From positions 479,501-543,500 of the forward strand of contig JAANYP010003732.1 in assembly GCA_020465985.1 (NCBI GenBank): a DNA stretch of 64,000 bases, given 5' to 3'. Below, in pieces: positions 36,467 to 48,558 of this stretch. Every line of letters begins with the position of its first letter. Position 1 is the first letter of the stretch. The notes below the pieces were generated by a model that did no database searches, was not told where the DNA came from, and saw only the letters and a program-made list of their open reading frames with translations. Made by a program: the position numbers and the translations under genes. This DNA comes from Centrapalus pauciflorus. Lineage: Eukaryota > Streptophyta > Magnoliopsida > Asterales > Asteraceae.

Positions 36467-37809
36467 GGAGAGGGGGTTTGGTAAATAACAAACATGCATT
36501 GTTAATCCCTAATCCAAATGGATTCCACATTGACCATAAACATCAATATATTTATAATCATTTATTTAAATAAATTGTTGTGGATTAAAAAAAAAAAAGG
36601 TTGTGTACAAATCATCTACCTTTAATATATCTCATGTTTATATGTTTGCTAACTCACTAATTGTTTAAATCTTAGTACGAAAGTTTATATATAAATCTAG
36701 CTTCAAATAAGTACTGAGTTTTACAAAGTACCAAAATATCATTCTTAAGACCAATTTTTTCATAATAATGTCTAAATACCATTCACTCGAACCATATTCT
36801 ATATATATATAAAAGATAAGAACACAACTTTCACATGTAACGGCAAAACCAATTTGGAAGTTATAATTGACACGGTCACAAGGAATCCTTCAAAATCGGC
36901 GTGTTTGTGTACGATGTTTTCTTTGTTTTTTTTTTTTATGTTTAATTTTTTTTTGTTAATTGTTTATTCATGCATTTATATATTTATTATTAACATAGAT
37001 AATCCTTAAAAGTATTACAATATTATAAACATTATATTAATGAATAACTAAATAAAGTAATTAATTAAGTATTGTTTCTTATCAATATTAAATAGTATAA
37101 ATAATATTTTAAGAAGGATAAGAACATACGAAGAACGTAAACACAAAAATACAATTAACCATCAAACACTTAATGAAATAAAAAATAAATAAAAATAAAT
37201 TTGAATTATAACAACATTTTCTTAATGAAGACATAATTTATTTCTTTTTCTCAATTATCTTTTGAACTGATTGTTGTTATTGCTAGAAAAAATAAAAAAA
37301 AATTTATTTAGACAAATGCAAAAAGTTAGGGGTAGTGATCTTCTAAAAGAATATCACCTTGCTAAATGATTAGAAGAAAAGTTTATATAGTTTTGAATAA
37401 TATAAAAATAACATTAATCTCAAAACATAGCTGCGTGATTAATAATTAACAAATGTATACGAGTCTAATGATTTATAATCATTGAAAAACTAATTTGATT
37501 GATTTAAGTAATGCATATATGATAGTATAATGGTTTAATCACTAAATAAATAAGTTTAAGTGATGTAATTAATAAACAAATAAAAGTACATTGTGTTTTT
37601 CTATATCGTAATTTATGTATAATTTCATAATTGAATGGTTCAAATAGCATTGCCTTTCTTTGGTGTCAAATCAAAGCTAGGCTTTTTTATCATCAGTAAA
37701 TAAAATAGTAATCAAAATATTATCATTAAAAATAAAGCTTAACAAGTACATTTTTTGTTAATAGCAACTAGGTACGGAGGCAAGGACAGCGTTTGGTGTG
37801 ACCATTAAT
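36467..37809. other. Intergenic, A+T rich
   Basis: No gene seen. TCTATATATATAAAAGATAA at about 36799 resembles a Helitron 5' end, but no matching 3' end was found. Confidence 0.35.
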
Positions 37810-38182
37810 CAGGGTGTTTAGTTTTGCGTTATGAACGAGATTATTAGCTTATTACGTTACACTAACGCAAATAGTTGGCTTAAAGTGTTTGGATTGCATA
37901 CGTTAATAAGTGATTATTTGCGTTTAGAGTTAATCCTACCACACTTTTTTATAAGTTAAAAAAATGTAGTTTATATGCTTAATAAGTGATTATTTGATCA
38001 TTTTACAAGTTAAAACGCAAATCTAAACACTTTAAAAACTGATTATTTGATAATTACGATAGCAAACAGCAGAAGCTAAACCAAACATTACATTTTCGAC
38101 AGCACTTTTTGTTACATGTATTATCTGATTATTAGTTTCGAAACGCTACAACACTTTTTTAAACGCGAATCCAAACACCCTC
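37810..38182. mobile_element. Harbinger-like MITE, copy A
   Basis: About 373 bp with ends CAGGGTGTTTAGTTTTGCG and, inverted, GAGGGTGTTTGGATTCGCG. Closely similar to copy B at 40.6 kb along its length. No clean 3-bp duplication is visible. Confidence 0.75.
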
Positions 38183-38396
38183 TAAAATATCAAGTTATAA
38201 ACTATATCTAACTGTTAAGGTGGAGAGAGAAAAACTGATGAGGCGTTGACGTGTACATAAAGGTGGGTTTCAGAAAGGTAAGTATACCTTTCATATTAAG
38301 AGTGGGATAGGTGGATGCAGCCCAGAAATTTTATATATATACATATATAAAATTAAATTAAGCCCAGATTAATTGTTGCATTAAATATATTTAGAA

Positions 38397-38871
38397 TGGT
38401 TAATTACTAAAATAACCATAAATCTCACTCACTTGTCAACTTTTACCCAAAAAAATTTATCTAACCAAAATACCCACATTTAGATGACATTTACGTGATC
38501 TGTACGTTTTACTAATATTTTAATGCATTACTTTACAAAAGGTGATTGGTAACGTAAAGTGCATAGCTTTACGTTACCAAATTCAAATTTTGCTCATTCC
38601 CAAGAAAAGTTAGGTATTCACCATGATATGACATCTAACCTAATTTTTCTTGGAATGAGCAAAATTTGAATTTGGTAACGTAAAGGTAAGGTACTTTACG
38701 TTACCAATCATCTTTTGTAACGTAATGCATTAAAATATTAGTAAAAAGTACAGATCACGTATATGTTGAATATCACGTAAATGTGGTAACGTAAACTGTA
38801 AGTATTAAATGGATTTTTCTGGGTAAACTTGATAAATGGGTTGGATTTATGGCTATTTTAGCAATTATCCC
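38397..38871. mobile_element. Foldback MITE, 475 bp, 9-bp duplication
   Basis: The arms pair over most of their length (for example GGTAACGTAAAG blocks and an inverted GAGCAAAATTTGAATTTGG). The ends TGGTTAATTACTAAAATA and, inverted, GGGATAATTGCTAAAATA are flanked by an exact TATTTAGAA duplication (38388-38396 and 38872-38880). Confidence 0.85.
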
Positions 38872-38880
38872 TATTTAGAA

Positions 38881-39179
38881 ATAAATAGACTAAAAGAGCT
38901 CAAACAATAAGCCTAAGGATTAACTATTAATGAATTAAGTTTTTCTGTATAGAAGATGGAATTTATAAGTTGGTAAACAAGAATGAAGATTATTATTAAT
39001 AACGACAACGTACCCACAAATCTTTATGAATAAAATATAGCTATAAGGGCTGCTGTCCTGTGTTGACGTACACATGCGCACACACAAATTTAATTGAATA
39101 CATATATACTATACTATACATGATCGATCAGAAATTAATATATCATTATTAGAATCAAAGTGCAAACCCATTTCGATCA
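38881..39179. other. Spacer upstream of the third RING sequence
   Basis: A+T rich. No gene seen. Confidence 0.35.
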
Positions 39180-39187
39180 TATATATA
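39180..39187 (+). promoter_or_regulatory. TATA-like box before RING-H2 sequence 3
   Basis: TATATATA 64 bp before the ATG at 39244, the same spacing as in the two intact paralogues. Confidence 0.5.
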
Positions 39188-39243
39188 CACCTTCAATTCA
39201 CATGATCGGATTTGGATAATTTGGATTCGGATTCGGATGATCG

Positions 39244-39580
39244 ATGAGCATGTTAATTCACCTGGGTTCATTTCTTAAGTCTGTGATATCTGCACTTGAT
39301 CTTACGATCAACCATGTCTTGTTCAACCACTGCAAGCACGTACCATCACCATCACCGGCCACAAAAGTTTAGCCGCGGCCTTCTAGATGACGGAAGGGTC
39401 TTGTCTGAGGACGTCGACGTAGAATGTGTGGTGTGCATCACAAGAATCGAGGATGATGACGAGATCGTAGTGTGCAGATGTGATCACGTCTTCCATAGCA
39501 AGTGTTTGGATGGCTGGCTCGCATTTGGACATACAACTTGTCCATTATGCCATGACGATCGCTGGTGCTTCTGGAACTAA
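39244..39580 (+). pseudogene. RING-H2 sequence 3, apparently frameshifted and C-terminally short
   Basis: A 42-codon frame from 39244 (MSMLIHLGSFLKSVIS...) is hydrophobic and ends in LFNHCKH, which lines up with the LLNHCFFHH of the 35.1-kb paralogue. It then stops at 39370-39372. A second frame (about 39296-39580) carries HHHHRPQKF and a complete RING-H2: relative to its first Met, C44, C47, C62, H64, H67, C70, C82 and C85. The two frames overlap with different phase, so a small insertion or deletion near 39334-39350 would explain both. The conserved tail (GSWWLR) is absent; the protein stops nine residues after the last Cys. Alternatively the second frame alone, from the Met at 39314, could make a soluble short RING protein. 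I favour a decayed third duplicate. Confidence 0.6.
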
Positions 39581-40140
39581 TTAAATAACTCGATCTTCAA
39601 ATTAAATTAACGGGCGATATGATTCTCAACTTTAATTTGTCGATCATGGCTTTCACTAAATCTGTATTACAATTTACTGACATCCATATATACACGTACG
39701 TACGGCCTGTAGTGTTATCAAATTCTATTAATATTCTTCTCGATCGATCAGTTTCTTATAACAATTTGTTTTCTATATATCTTGTTTTAATTTTATACTT
39801 GGTTAATTAATTAATTAGACACGTACTGTTCGTTCTTAATACCTGAGTGGTGACGTGACTAGTGATCGACTAGCTAGAATTTTAACATCGTCATCTTCGT
39901 GAAAGGCGTAAACTAATCGGCTATATCTCACGATCACGACCTACTTCGGACTGACTTCATCCCCGGCCATGGTACGTATGTATGTGTCATCACTCACCAA
40001 CATATATTTAAAAAGACATGCAGATATATATTGCAAGCCATTAAAAAACAATAATAAAAAAGAAGAAGAAAGAAAATATTTTGTGGGCAGTTGCTCTTTC
40101 TTGACCATTTCTTTCAGGTCATGCTTTTTGAAAGTACCAA
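39581..40140. other. Intergenic
   Basis: No gene seen. The short ORFs at 39619 and 39969 show no protein features. Confidence 0.4.
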
Positions 40141-40300
40141 AGGCCTTTGGCCTAACGGTAAGAGTGTGGAGTTATAAGCGAGAAGTCACGGGTTTGATCT
40201 CCGTTGTAGGCAAGTTAATATTTAGGTGGTGTAAGTAAGTCTAGTGGTAAAGGAGTTTTTTAGTAGTAGGAGTAGGATACTTTGCCGTTCAAAAAAAAAG
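40141..40300 (+). mobile_element. tRNA-derived SINE
   Basis: A box-like TGGCCTAACGGTAAGAG (about 40148) and B box-like GGGTTTGATCTCC (40190-40202) stand about 42 bp apart, followed by a TAGTGGTAAAGG-type body and an A tail (40291-40299). This is the layout of plant SINEs with an internal Pol III promoter. No flanking duplication was confirmed. Confidence 0.65.
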
Positions 40301-40572
40301 AAAATGAAGTGAATTCATCAAGATCAAGATTTTTTTTCCATGAACTAGCATTTTGATGTTCATTCTAATTATGTAATTAAATAAAAAACATTTTTAATTT
40401 AAATGAAATAATTAAAAATCATAATCAAGTATTTACTATTCCAATACACTAAAGTTTAAAAAATTAATAAAAAAAATGTCCATCATATTAATAATAGAAT
40501 AAATTATTTACCATTCCAATACACTATACTTATTATCATGTTCTTGTGATACCAAATGACATCAATTACTTA

Positions 40573-40945
40573 GAGGGTGTTTGGTTTTGCGTTATAAACG
40601 TGATTATTAACTTATTACGTTACAATAACGCAAATAATTGGTTTAAAGTGTTTGGATTGCATACGTTAAAAAGTGATTATTTGCGTTTAGTGTTTGTCCT
40701 ACCACACTTTTTCATAAGTTAAAAATTGTAGCTTATTTGCTTAATAAGTGATTATTTAGTAATTTTACAAGTAAAAACGCAAATCCAAACACTTTAAAAA
40801 CTGATTATTTGATAATTATGATATCAAACAGCAGAAGCTAAACCAAACACTACATTTCATGCCGCACTTTTTGGTACAGCAATTATCTGATTATTAGTTT
40901 CCAAAACGCTACAGCATTTTTTCAAACGCAAATCCAAACACCTTT
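40573..40945. mobile_element. Harbinger-like MITE, copy B, 373 bp
   Basis: The ends GAGGGTGTTTGG and, inverted, AAAGGTGTTTGG are flanked by TTA on both sides (40570-40572 and 40946-40948), the PIF/Harbinger target duplication. Closely similar to copy A. Confidence 0.85.
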
Positions 40946-41329
40946 TTAGTAGTTCTAGATTAACAATTAAATAAGTAAATTAGTATTTTAAACTCAAATC
41001 ATTAGTTGGATCCTCTAGAATCACAAAAACTAATATATAAGACATAATGATGATGATAACAATAATAAACTTAAATGTTATTAATAATATTTTTTTCTAA
41101 TTAAATAACTTACACTTATAACTAATTATAGTAAAATTATTAAATATCATAAGTTTAAATTTTCAGTACATTTTAATTTTAAAAATATTTATTTAAGTTA
41201 TTTATTAATACACGGATCAATAAACTAGTGTCGTATTATACATTTGGTATTTATAAAAAAAGTAACTAAATTAAATGTTAAGCAACATATAATAAATTAA
41301 AATACTCAAAAGCCCACAGGAATATAGTT

Positions 41330-41564
41330 GATGCTCCCACACCATAAGGCCATGCGGAATACTCATCCCGCCTGCAGCGGTCTTGCCACCTGTAAGTAAA
41401 CCCCGGCGGCTACACCGCCCCCCCTCTGCGGCCGCGCGAACCCGCCCGGCCTCCCTTCCCCGCTCCACCCCGCTTCTCCCTTCTTCTTCCCCCTTCTTTT
41501 CCTTTTTTTTGGTAGAACACTTTTATTCCTTTTTTTTTGTAAACAAAACAAACACACACACACC

Positions 41565-41569
<5 letters not shown>
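41330..41569. other. G+C-rich block of unknown origin
   Basis: 41380-41480 is strongly C rich in otherwise A+T-rich DNA and ends in a (CA)n. The ORFs on both strands (41271-41679) are low complexity and not credible. A related GGTGGGTACTCCCACC end at about 42150-42180 hints at an element of about 0.85 kb. Confidence 0.35.

Positions 41570-41655
<86 letters not shown>
41570..41655. repeat. (TA)43 microsatellite
   Basis: A (CA)n leads into this run. Confidence 0.95.
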
Positions 41656-41657
<2 letters not shown>

Positions 41658-42693
41658 TTTTACTTTTATAATTTTATAATTTTATTTTTTGTTTTTTTAT
41701 CATAGTTTCATAAATGTTTGTATTTTTTTATTTTAGTTTCGTAATTGTTGTTTCGTTCGTACAGTTTCGTATTTTACTTTCGTAATCAGGAAACACACAA
41801 TAACCTTCAATCAGATCTCGTGAAACATATTGCACTTGCCCAAATACCAAATTTAGACGGCTAGTTTGTATTTTTTTATGTTCATTCGTAATTTTAGTTT
41901 TTATTTATTGTTATGTATTTTATTATTTTAATTCGGTAATTTTTAATTTTTAGTCTATGTAATACTTTTTAAATATTTATGAAATTAATTATTTTAGTTC
42001 TAGTATTTGTTTTGTTAGTTAAAATTAATTTAATGTTAAAAAAATTAAGAAAGATGGAAAGTTTAAGAAAGGTGGGTATTTCCTAGTTAGAAAGGTGGGG
42101 AAAGGTGGAGAGAGAAAAGCTGATGTGGCGCTGACGTGTACAGAAAGGTGGGTTTGGGAAAGGTGGGTACTCCCACCCCTCTAACAATTAGCATGAGTAG
42201 TTAAAGTAAATGAATGAATTAAAATTCAAGGTATTTCACGGAAAATCTTTTAATCTTTAATTACAGGTACCAGTTTACACAAAAGACGCGAACGGAAAAG
42301 GACATGCGTAAATAGTGTCAACGGAAAAATAAGAAGTAACAGAATATTTATTATGGTGTTCTACTATCGGGTTCTAATGTCCAAATTCCACTAAACAGAA
42401 AAGAACAAATTAATTTGAGGACTTCTATGAAAAAAATATAATGGGGAAACGAAAACGCAAAAAACATGAAAACATGTTGGTTTTTTCATATTAAACCCTA
42501 TCTTATTGATATATGATTGAGATTTTAGTTTATATATAATATCATACTTATATATTTTATTATAGACTTATGTTTATAAAATAAAAATAATAGAGTGTAT
42601 CTTCTGTTTTTTATAATAATAAGTTGAATTTATTTTTTCCGGTGAAATGTGGAGGTGACATGTGTCATTTGAATGTTTTTCTTCTCACACGCA
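41656..42693. other. Intergenic, repeats of low clarity
   Basis: A+T rich. The GTGGAGAGAGAAAARCTGAT block at about 42100 recurs at about 38221, and the GGTGAAATGTGGAGGTGACA block at about 42642 resembles one at about 63348, so old dispersed repeats are present. No gene. Confidence 0.4.
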
Positions 42694-42721
42694 CATATAT
42701 ATATATATATATATATATATA

Positions 42722-42986
42722 GAGGGAGGTTCAATGGAAAACCACCATGCACCTGAAAACTTGTGAAAACCTCACTGCACCACCACAAATGCATCAAATT
42801 CCCCGCGCGATGCATCAAAATCCTGCGCGATGCATCAAAATTTCTGCGTGATGCATCAAAATCCCGCGTGATGCATCACTTTATTTACGATCATAACACC
42901 GTGTTTTTCATGAAATGCACCAAATCGGACGGTTTGTGTAGGTTTCCACGGTTTTCACGTGCATAGTGGTTTTCCATTGAACCCAC

Positions 42987-42989
<3 letters not shown>
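42722..42989. mobile_element. Family A copy 7
   Basis: Starts GAGGGAGGTTCAATGGAAAA and ends GGTTTTCCATTGAACCCACC. Six GATGCATC units. (TA)n on both sides. It is the inverse-orientation relative of the copy at 16752-17014. Confidence 0.85.

Positions 42990-43075
<86 letters not shown>
42990..43075. repeat. (TA)43 microsatellite
   Basis: An uninterrupted run between family A copy 7 and family E copy 2. Confidence 0.95.
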
Positions 43076-43079
<4 letters not shown>

Positions 43080-43485
43080 CAGGTTCATCAGCGTACCTAT
43101 GAGATTCCAGCGTACCCTAATGTGAATGATCATTCACATATATTTTTTTTTAATAAACATGTATAAGACAACATTATAAGACTTTTTTTCAAAAGGAGCA
43201 ACATCATAAATCTTGTGAATGATAAAAAAGGATCATGTGAATGGTCATTCACACCATTCACATTGTGTGAAATGACCATTCACATGGATGACCATTCACA
43301 TAAATATGCATTGAGCATTCACATAAGTTTTAAGGACACAGAAAGTGTGAATGTATGTGAAATTCATATATCATGTGTATAACATTATTTTAAACATGGT
43401 TATGAGAAAAAAAATTTAAAAAAAGTTTTTTAAGGTTGGTACCTTCGGGTGCACTTGATTTCGAGATGTACTTTTTTGAACCTGA

Positions 43486-43488
<3 letters not shown>
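43076..43488. mobile_element. Family E copy 2
   Basis: Starts GAATCAGGTTCATCAGCG and ends TTTTTTGAACCTGACTC. Nearly identical in inverse orientation to copy 3 across the central TA run. Confidence 0.9.

Positions 43489-43564
<76 letters not shown>
43489..43564. repeat. (TA)38, centre of the inverted pair
   Basis: An uninterrupted TA run separating the two family E copies. Confidence 0.95.
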
Positions 43565-43567
<3 letters not shown>

Positions 43568-43978
43568 AGGTTCAAAAAAGTACCTTCGAAATCAAGTGCA
43601 CCCGAAGGTACCAACCTTAAAAAAAAATTTTAAATTTTTTTTCTCATAACCATGTTTAAATTAATGTTATACACATGATATATGAATTTCACATACATTC
43701 ACACTTTCTGTGTCCTTAAAACTTATGTGAATGCTCAATGCATATTTATGTGAATGGTCATCCATGTGAATGGTCATTTCACACAATGTGAATGGTGTGA
43801 ATGATCATTCACATGATCTTTTTTTATCATTCACAAGATTTATAATGTTGCTCCTTTTGAAAAAAAGTCTTATAATGTTGTCTTATACATGTCTATTAAA
43901 AAAAATATATGTGAATGATCATTCACATTAGGGTACGCTGGGTACGCTGGAATCTCATAGGTACGCTGATGAACCTGA

Positions 43979-43981
<3 letters not shown>
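43565..43981. mobile_element. Family E copy 3, inverted
   Basis: Reads as the reverse complement of copy 2 with few differences, ending CAGCGTACC in inverse and AACCTGATTC. Confidence 0.9.

Positions 43982-44048
<67 letters not shown>
43982..44048. repeat. (TA)33 microsatellite
   Basis: Right border of the family E inverted pair. Confidence 0.95.
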
Positions 44049-44052
<4 letters not shown>

Positions 44053-44453
44053 TATTATATGTATAATGATGCATTGTAAGTTTGAAGAGGTAAACTCATA
44101 ATTTTCTCTTTTTCTAAATGTTTATTAGCTAGTATTTGAAAAATAAAGTAAATTAACAATATAAGGAAGATAAATTAAAGGATTAATATTGAAAAAATCA
44201 TATCAACTTTCTTTATTTTTGTGGTTAAGTGTTAAACTTTTTTTCTTATTGTTTAAGTCTTTTAAGTATTTTGTTTTATTCGAAAGTGTATGTTTGACCG
44301 ATTACCAAACAAGTTAATTATCTTAGATTTTTTACTTAATTAATGTTGGAAAAAACTCATAATTTTGTCATATTTTAGCGATCAATTCCTTAAACTTCTT
44401 ATTTTATCAGTTGTGTTTTACTAGCTAATTCGGTAGCCGGTTAATAATATATA

Positions 44454-46078
44454 GAGTAAATTACATAAATGGTCCCTATGGTTTATAGCAAATTACAGGT
44501 TTCGTCCCTAACTTTTAAAAATTACACTGATAGTCCATATTTTAAAACTTTGTCACGCTTTTAGTCCCTAAACAATTCAATTTTTTAAAAATACCAATTT
44601 TGCCCTTGTAATAAATTTCACATATGGTCCCTAATTCATTAATTTAGTTTTTGATTTATAAATTACTATTTGTATTTTATAATATCATTTTTTTATGGAA
44701 ATATTTATTTCGTTTATCAATTTTTGTTTCATAATTTTTTATCTATCTATATATTTAATTAATTTATCCTTCTTATTTTCATATACTAATTTTTAAATGT
44801 TATTCATATTGTTTTTGAAATTTTATACATGTAGAATATGTACGTTTATTTATAAATTTTAAAAAATTTCCCTTCTTATTTCATAAATATTTATTAGTAT
44901 ACATCATAAATTCTACATATGAAATGATGTTATTATAAATATATTATTTTAAATAATCTTTAAAAGGCTTGTAATTTGTTACCATTCTATTATTTTTAAG
45001 AGCATGTCGTATCATTTTTTTTCTAATGTTTCAATAGAATAAAATATATGATCATTAATAAATATAAATTCTACTTTACTTTTTTTTTTCTCTTTCTTTT
45101 TTATTTTTATTTCATAAACAAAAAAATATGAGAAACCTTTTTAATTATTTATAAAAAACCTTTGATGATTTTAAATAAGAATTTAATGTATATTTAATGT
45201 CATAATATAATGTTTTGTTTTTTAATACTAAAATAGTGTTTTAATTTTTAATTTTAAAATAGTGTTTTTAAAAAAATTTATTTAAAATTATCAATAGATT
45301 TTTTGAAATGATTTAAAAGTTTCTTACATTTTGTTGTTTGTGAAATAAAAATAAAAAACATCTAAAATAATGATCCATATTTAATACTCCAATTGAATTA
45401 GTATTATATACTCTTCAAACATTAGAAAAAAATGATATGTTACACCCATAGAAATTTTAAAAATGCTAAAGGATTACAATCTTGTTAAGTTTATTAGGAA
45501 TAATACAACTTTACTAAAACTATTTCATATGTTAAATACACAATATTCTACCAATAAAAATCTGTAAACTAAGAATAAATGATTTTTATAATTTATAAAT
45601 GAATGTATATATTTACATGTTTAGAATTTCAAAAACACTTTTAATATCATTTAAAAATTAATATATAAAGATAAGAATGATAAATTAATTAAATATATAA
45701 ATAGATTGAAAAATATTTTATAAAACAAAAATTAATAAAAAAAATAATTTTCTTTAAAATGACTAAATGTAGAAATAAATAAATAAATATTTAAAATTAA
45801 TAGTTGTGCTTATTAATATATAAGTAAAGTACTTATTAATTAAACATTTATGAATATCCAAATAATTAAATATAAAGTAAAAACTTAATTAATTTATTAA
45901 GGACCATAAGTGAAATTAGTTTCTAAGGGTAAAATTGGTATTCTTAAAAAATTGAGTTGCTTAGGGACTGAAAACGTAACAAGGTTTCAAAATATGGACT
46001 ATCAGTGTAATTTTTAAAAATTAGGGACGAAACCTGTAATTTGCTATAAACCACAGAGACCATTTATGTAATTTACTC
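44454..46078. mobile_element. Foldback element FB4 (Mutator-like), 1,625 bp
   Basis: Termini GAGTAAATTACATAAATGGT on the left and the same inverted on the right. The arms pair over hundreds of bases (for example GTCCCTAACTTTTAAAAATT with its inverse near 46010). An exact 9-bp duplication TAATATATA lies at 44445-44453 and 46079-46087. No coding sequence. Confidence 0.9.
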
Positions 46079-46087
46079 TAATATATA

Positions 46088-47285
46088 CTTTTGAATAAGA
46101 AAAACACAGTTTAAGGACTTCAATAATTGGAAAAAAAAATTAGGGACTAAGTTGAGAAAATAAAAAATGTTGGTTGAGTTTTTTCAATATCAACTCTAAA
46201 TTAAAAGTTAAGATATATTAACATTTAAAAGTGATAATAAATAAACTTTTAGGCTAAAAAACAACAAATTAAAAATCACTATTAATCAAATAAGAAATAT
46301 ATATTAGTTATTTTAACGAGAAAAATGATCCTGAAAATCGATTAAAAGATTTTAAAAAATTGGTGGTAATAATACCAGAAATTAAAGAGCCAAAATTTGA
46401 TGAAAACTATTTAAAAATGCGCCGGTCATAAATCACATTTCATTCATGTTCATTGAATCATGGGTCAAAAAAGTCCTCCAACTATTCATGTAATTTTGCA
46501 ATTTCTTGGCAAATTTGTCACTGTAGTTGAGAAAAATAAACCAAATTAATACTTTAAATATCACATTAATGATGGTTTATTTATATTCAATCTGTATATG
46601 TAATATGCTCATGTGTGTGCGTGTTATCCCTTGAAAGAAACTTAGGTAGCACGGCTGAGGTGCCGTTTGGTTTGCGGAAATGGAATTCAGAGAAATTTAA
46701 AATTAAATTTAGCATCTTTTGAATTTTTATCAACAAATATAATATTTAAGTTTTATATATTTGTTATAAAATTATTTGTATATACTAATTTAGCATCCCT
46801 TCATTTTCATGAATTAAATTTCAACCTATATTCTTAACAAATGCTAAAATTTATATTCATCTCTAACCATAAATTCGTCAAACATATTAATATTCAGTTT
46901 TATTAAATTCTACTTGATCAACCAAATATCTTGGGCCTTTTGGGCCGTCAAGGATTGAAACTCTGCGTTACGAGAGAATGGGGCCATGGGCTAAAATATG
47001 GACCATCTCGGTCAAGATATATCGACACAATAAGTAAGGGTGACAATTTCAGCATATTCAAACAAACGGGTCAAACAGGTTGATGATCAAAAGTAATAAA
47101 TTTTACATAATTTTAAAAAATAATTCAAAGAACAAATTTTTAATTTTTTAATACACCGTCTTATAAATTTTCATTTTTAAAAAATAGTTATGTTCTATTT
47201 TAGTTTTAGAATGTGTTCATTTAAATGTTTGGTCCGTTTGGCCCGTTGGGTCAAAATTGTCAACCTTATCTATAAGTTTTTTCTA
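46088..47285. other. Intergenic
   Basis: A+T rich. GTGCCGTTTGGTTTGCGG at about 46662 resembles a Harbinger-type MITE end, but no partner end was found. No gene. Confidence 0.35.
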
Positions 47286-47905
47286 GAGGTTCAAAACTGA
47301 ATATATTCAAATATTCGAAATTTTGGATAGTAATTTTTGCTATCTGACTCTGAAATTTCAAATATCTGATTTTATGTTGGCGTCTTTAATTTAAAAGTTT
47401 TTACTCGGGGTGTTCAAAACCGGTTATTTTCGGATATCCAAAATATTGGATAGTACTTTTTGCAGTCTGAATCCGAATGTTGGATTCGGATATTGGATTA
47501 TCCGAATATTCGAAAATTCATATTTTTTTAAAAAAATTTAAATCAAAATTTCTAATGTCTAAAATACAAATTCATATATCCATATACATATTAAAGATAA
47601 ATATATATCATAAAATAAATGTATTTGAAATTATTTTTTACTCAAAATGACTGAATAAAGATTAAAAAAAACTAAAATAAATAAAATATTAATTAATAAA
47701 TTTATACTATCAAATTAAACTAAAAAATATCCATCATAATATATATAAACATTTATATTATGTATATAATCAATACAAAAATATATGAAATTTCAAAAAA
47801 AAAAAAAAAGTTGGAGGGCATCCGATTATTTGGTATTGCACTATCTGAATCTGAATCTGAAAATCCAGATATCCGAAATTTCAGTTAATTACGGGTCTAA
47901 TTTAA
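47286..47905. repeat. Diverged palindromic repeat with TCGGATATCCGAA motifs
   Basis: Starts in GGGGTGTTCAAAACCGG (47407) and has inverted blocks of TCGGATAT and CCGAATATTCG type reaching about 47880. An older related fragment lies at 47286-47395. It resembles MITEs of the ACCGGTT/GGATATCC class elsewhere in the window. Confidence 0.5.
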
Positions 47906-48558
47906 AAGTTTTTCTTTCGGATGCTAGGATTCAGATTTTATTAAACGCTGTTTGTTTTTACACCTCAAACTAAAAGAGCATGGAGGATTATAATAGACGA
48001 TGGATCCATCAAAATCAAATCTTTGAATTTTTCATTAAAAGCCCCGCCATTCCACACTTTAACTTGTTTCCTTCAATTTCACACCATCTTTTCTATTTCT
48101 AACATTCCATTTATCAAACTTTATCAAAGCATCAATTCAATTGGTTCTTTCCCTTTTATGTTTCTACTATATATATATTTTGCAATTGCATGATTAAGTA
48201 AAGTAACAAACTACAAATCCCCAATCCGCCGTCTTTCCCATTTTATGTTTTTGACCGACCAATTGTGTTTAACACTTCAAACAACAACAATTTATGTAAT
48301 GTGTTTTCTACTTTCAATAGATCAGCGGAACAAAGATTATTGTTATTATTTTACATAAATTTGATTGATTTGTTACTCAAAGGGTCTTTTAATGCATACA
48401 TTAACATTATCATTTCATTACTAATTTTAGACACAACGGTAGGCTTACATCAAATGAAAATACAAAGGATTCGTTATCCTTAGATTTAAGAACAAAATTG
48501 ATCCTTCTTCTTTCGTGGAACCAAACCATATCATGCTTGACTTTCTTACAGTCAAAAT
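47906..48558. other. 3' flank of the DUF740-like gene
   Basis: A+T rich. It probably includes the 3' UTR of the minus-strand gene ending at 48559. The small plus-strand ORFs are not credible. Confidence 0.4.

Noticed and set aside
36799..37771. Possible Helitron from a TCTATATATATAAAAG tip to CTAG near 37767
   Set aside because: No 3' hairpin precedes the CTAG, and the tip lies in low-complexity TA sequence.
41205..41234. Possible Helitron 3' end (ACACGGATCAATAAACTAGT)
   Set aside because: No convincing hairpin partner and no 5' end found.
41271..41569. Arg/Gly-rich frames on the minus strand in a G+C-rich block
   Set aside because: Low complexity caused by base composition; no domain.
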